12,214 nt of DNA from assembly GCA_040902705.1 (NCBI GenBank), contig JBBDWT010000213.1:1-12214 (forward strand), written 5' to 3'. The stretch's first letter is position 1, and the number at the start of each line of letters is the position of its first letter. Positions 11,851 through 12,214 of the stretch are shown here, in pieces. Made by a program: the position numbers and the translations under genes. The notes beneath the pieces were generated by a model, which saw only the letters and a list, made by a program, of their open reading frames with translations, searched no databases and was not told the DNA's origin. Source of the stretch: DATBSK01 sp040902705. Lineage in GTDB: Bacteria > Actinomycetota > Acidimicrobiia > IMCC26256 > PALSA-555.

Positions 11851-11937
11851 ATGCCAGCGTCACGGCTCGCCAGCATCATGGTCGGAGCGGTCCAGGAGCT
11901 CGCGAGAGACGCAGAAGGTTACGATGACGATCGATGA
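11851..11937 (+). CDS. Possible 28-residue leader peptide
   Basis: A 28-codon ORF begins with ATG 10 nt after AAGGAGG (11834-11840), the strongest Shine-Dalgarno sequence in the window. The peptide starts MPASRLASIMVGAVQELAR and ends in an acidic, Asp-rich tail. Its stop (11935-11937) lies inside the first codons of the next gene, which starts at 11924 in another frame, so ribosomes could be handed over. It contains the second GAGAGACGCA pairing element. It could be a regulatory leader peptide or simply a ribosome-loading site; no homology is recognised. Confidence 0.45.
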   Translation: MPASRLASIMVGAVQELARDAEGYDDDR

Positions 11938-12202
11938 GCGGTCGCGCCACGTGCTGCATCAGCGGCTCGAGCAGGTGCTCGGCGCGGACGAAGCGGGGAC
12001 GCTGATGGAGCACCTGCCGCCGGTCGGCTGGGCCGACGTCGCGACGAAGCGCGATCTCGATGCGATGGAGAAGTACCTCCTGGGGACCTTCCGGTCCGAG
12101 CTCGCCCAGGCGATCTCCTCGCAGACGCGCACGCTGGTGCTCACGAACATCGGAGCGGTGCTCGGCACGGCGGCGCTCACGCTCGCAGCCATCAGGCTCT
12201 GA
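11924..12202 (+). CDS. Small tail-anchored protein of DUF1640-like type
   Basis: The 92-residue product starts MTIDERSRHVLHQRLEQVLG and contains LMEHLPPVGWADVATKRDLD (28-46 region). A short helical segment follows, then one C-terminal transmembrane helix (about 70-90, LVLTNIGAVLGTAALTLAAI). Actinobacterial proteins with the same EHLPPxGWxDVATKxDL block usually carry a longer coiled coil before the membrane helix (DUF1640/CCDC90-like), so this is a short version. Its function is unknown. An AGAAGG at 11913-11918 lies 5 nt before the ATG, overlapping the end of a GAGAGACGCA element that could mask it. The start lies within the preceding 28-codon ORF. Confidence 0.78.
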   Translation: MTIDERSRHVLHQRLEQVLGADEAGTLMEHLPPVGWADVATKRDLDAMEKYLLGTFRSELAQAISSQTRTLVLTNIGAVLGTAALTLAAIRL

Positions 12203-12214
12203 TCGCCTCCATCG

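Overview
The window is a very GC-rich stretch of bacterial chromosome whose gene content and order point to an actinobacterium, probably of the class Acidimicrobiia or a close relative. That placement is an inference from protein style and synteny, not a computed classification. The end of an HU-type gene, a CofC (coenzyme F420) gene and a gpsA gene lie together in the order seen around hupB-fbiD(Rv2983)-gpdA2 in Mycobacterium tuberculosis. GTG starts, four-base start/stop overlaps and starts placed 6-7 nt behind a TAnnnT box are frequent. A run of ten Ns at 9201-9210 shows that this is a draft scaffold.

Layout. 1-262: Lys/Arg-rich C-terminal end of an HU-like protein, its hairpin terminator, and an array of 15-bp repeats. 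263-1620 (minus): cofC followed by a PIG-L/LmbE deacetylase with overlapping start and stop. 1621-5755 (plus): an apparent four-gene operon read from a promoter that may be shared with cofC: plsC-like acyltransferase, gpsA, an unrecognised 413-residue protein and a class III adenylate cyclase. 5760-8516 (minus): a large GH38 alpha-mannosidase. 8517-9760: a 53-bp divergent promoter region, a MtnX-like HAD phosphatase broken by the assembly gap, a terminator, and an RpiB/LacAB-like isomerase. 9844-10418: a GYD-domain protein convergent with a 73-residue conserved-looking protein, separated by a hairpin and short repeats. 10541-12202: rnhB, a Nfu/NifU N-terminal-like protein, and a small DUF1640-like membrane protein preceded by a structured 254-bp leader that carries a 28-codon ORF.

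Functionally, GpsA and PlsC make and acylate glycerol 3-phosphate for membrane lipids. CofC makes the activated lactyl-type precursor of F420. The cyclase makes cAMP and is translationally coupled to the unknown 413-residue protein. The rest is housekeeping (RNase HII), sugar-phosphate or glycan chemistry (mannosidase, phosphatase, isomerase) and small uncharacterised proteins. I see no phage, transposon, CRISPR array, tRNA or rRNA. The two signals most worth following are the alternative-pairing leader at 11784-11937 and the near-uniform leaderless promoter architecture.
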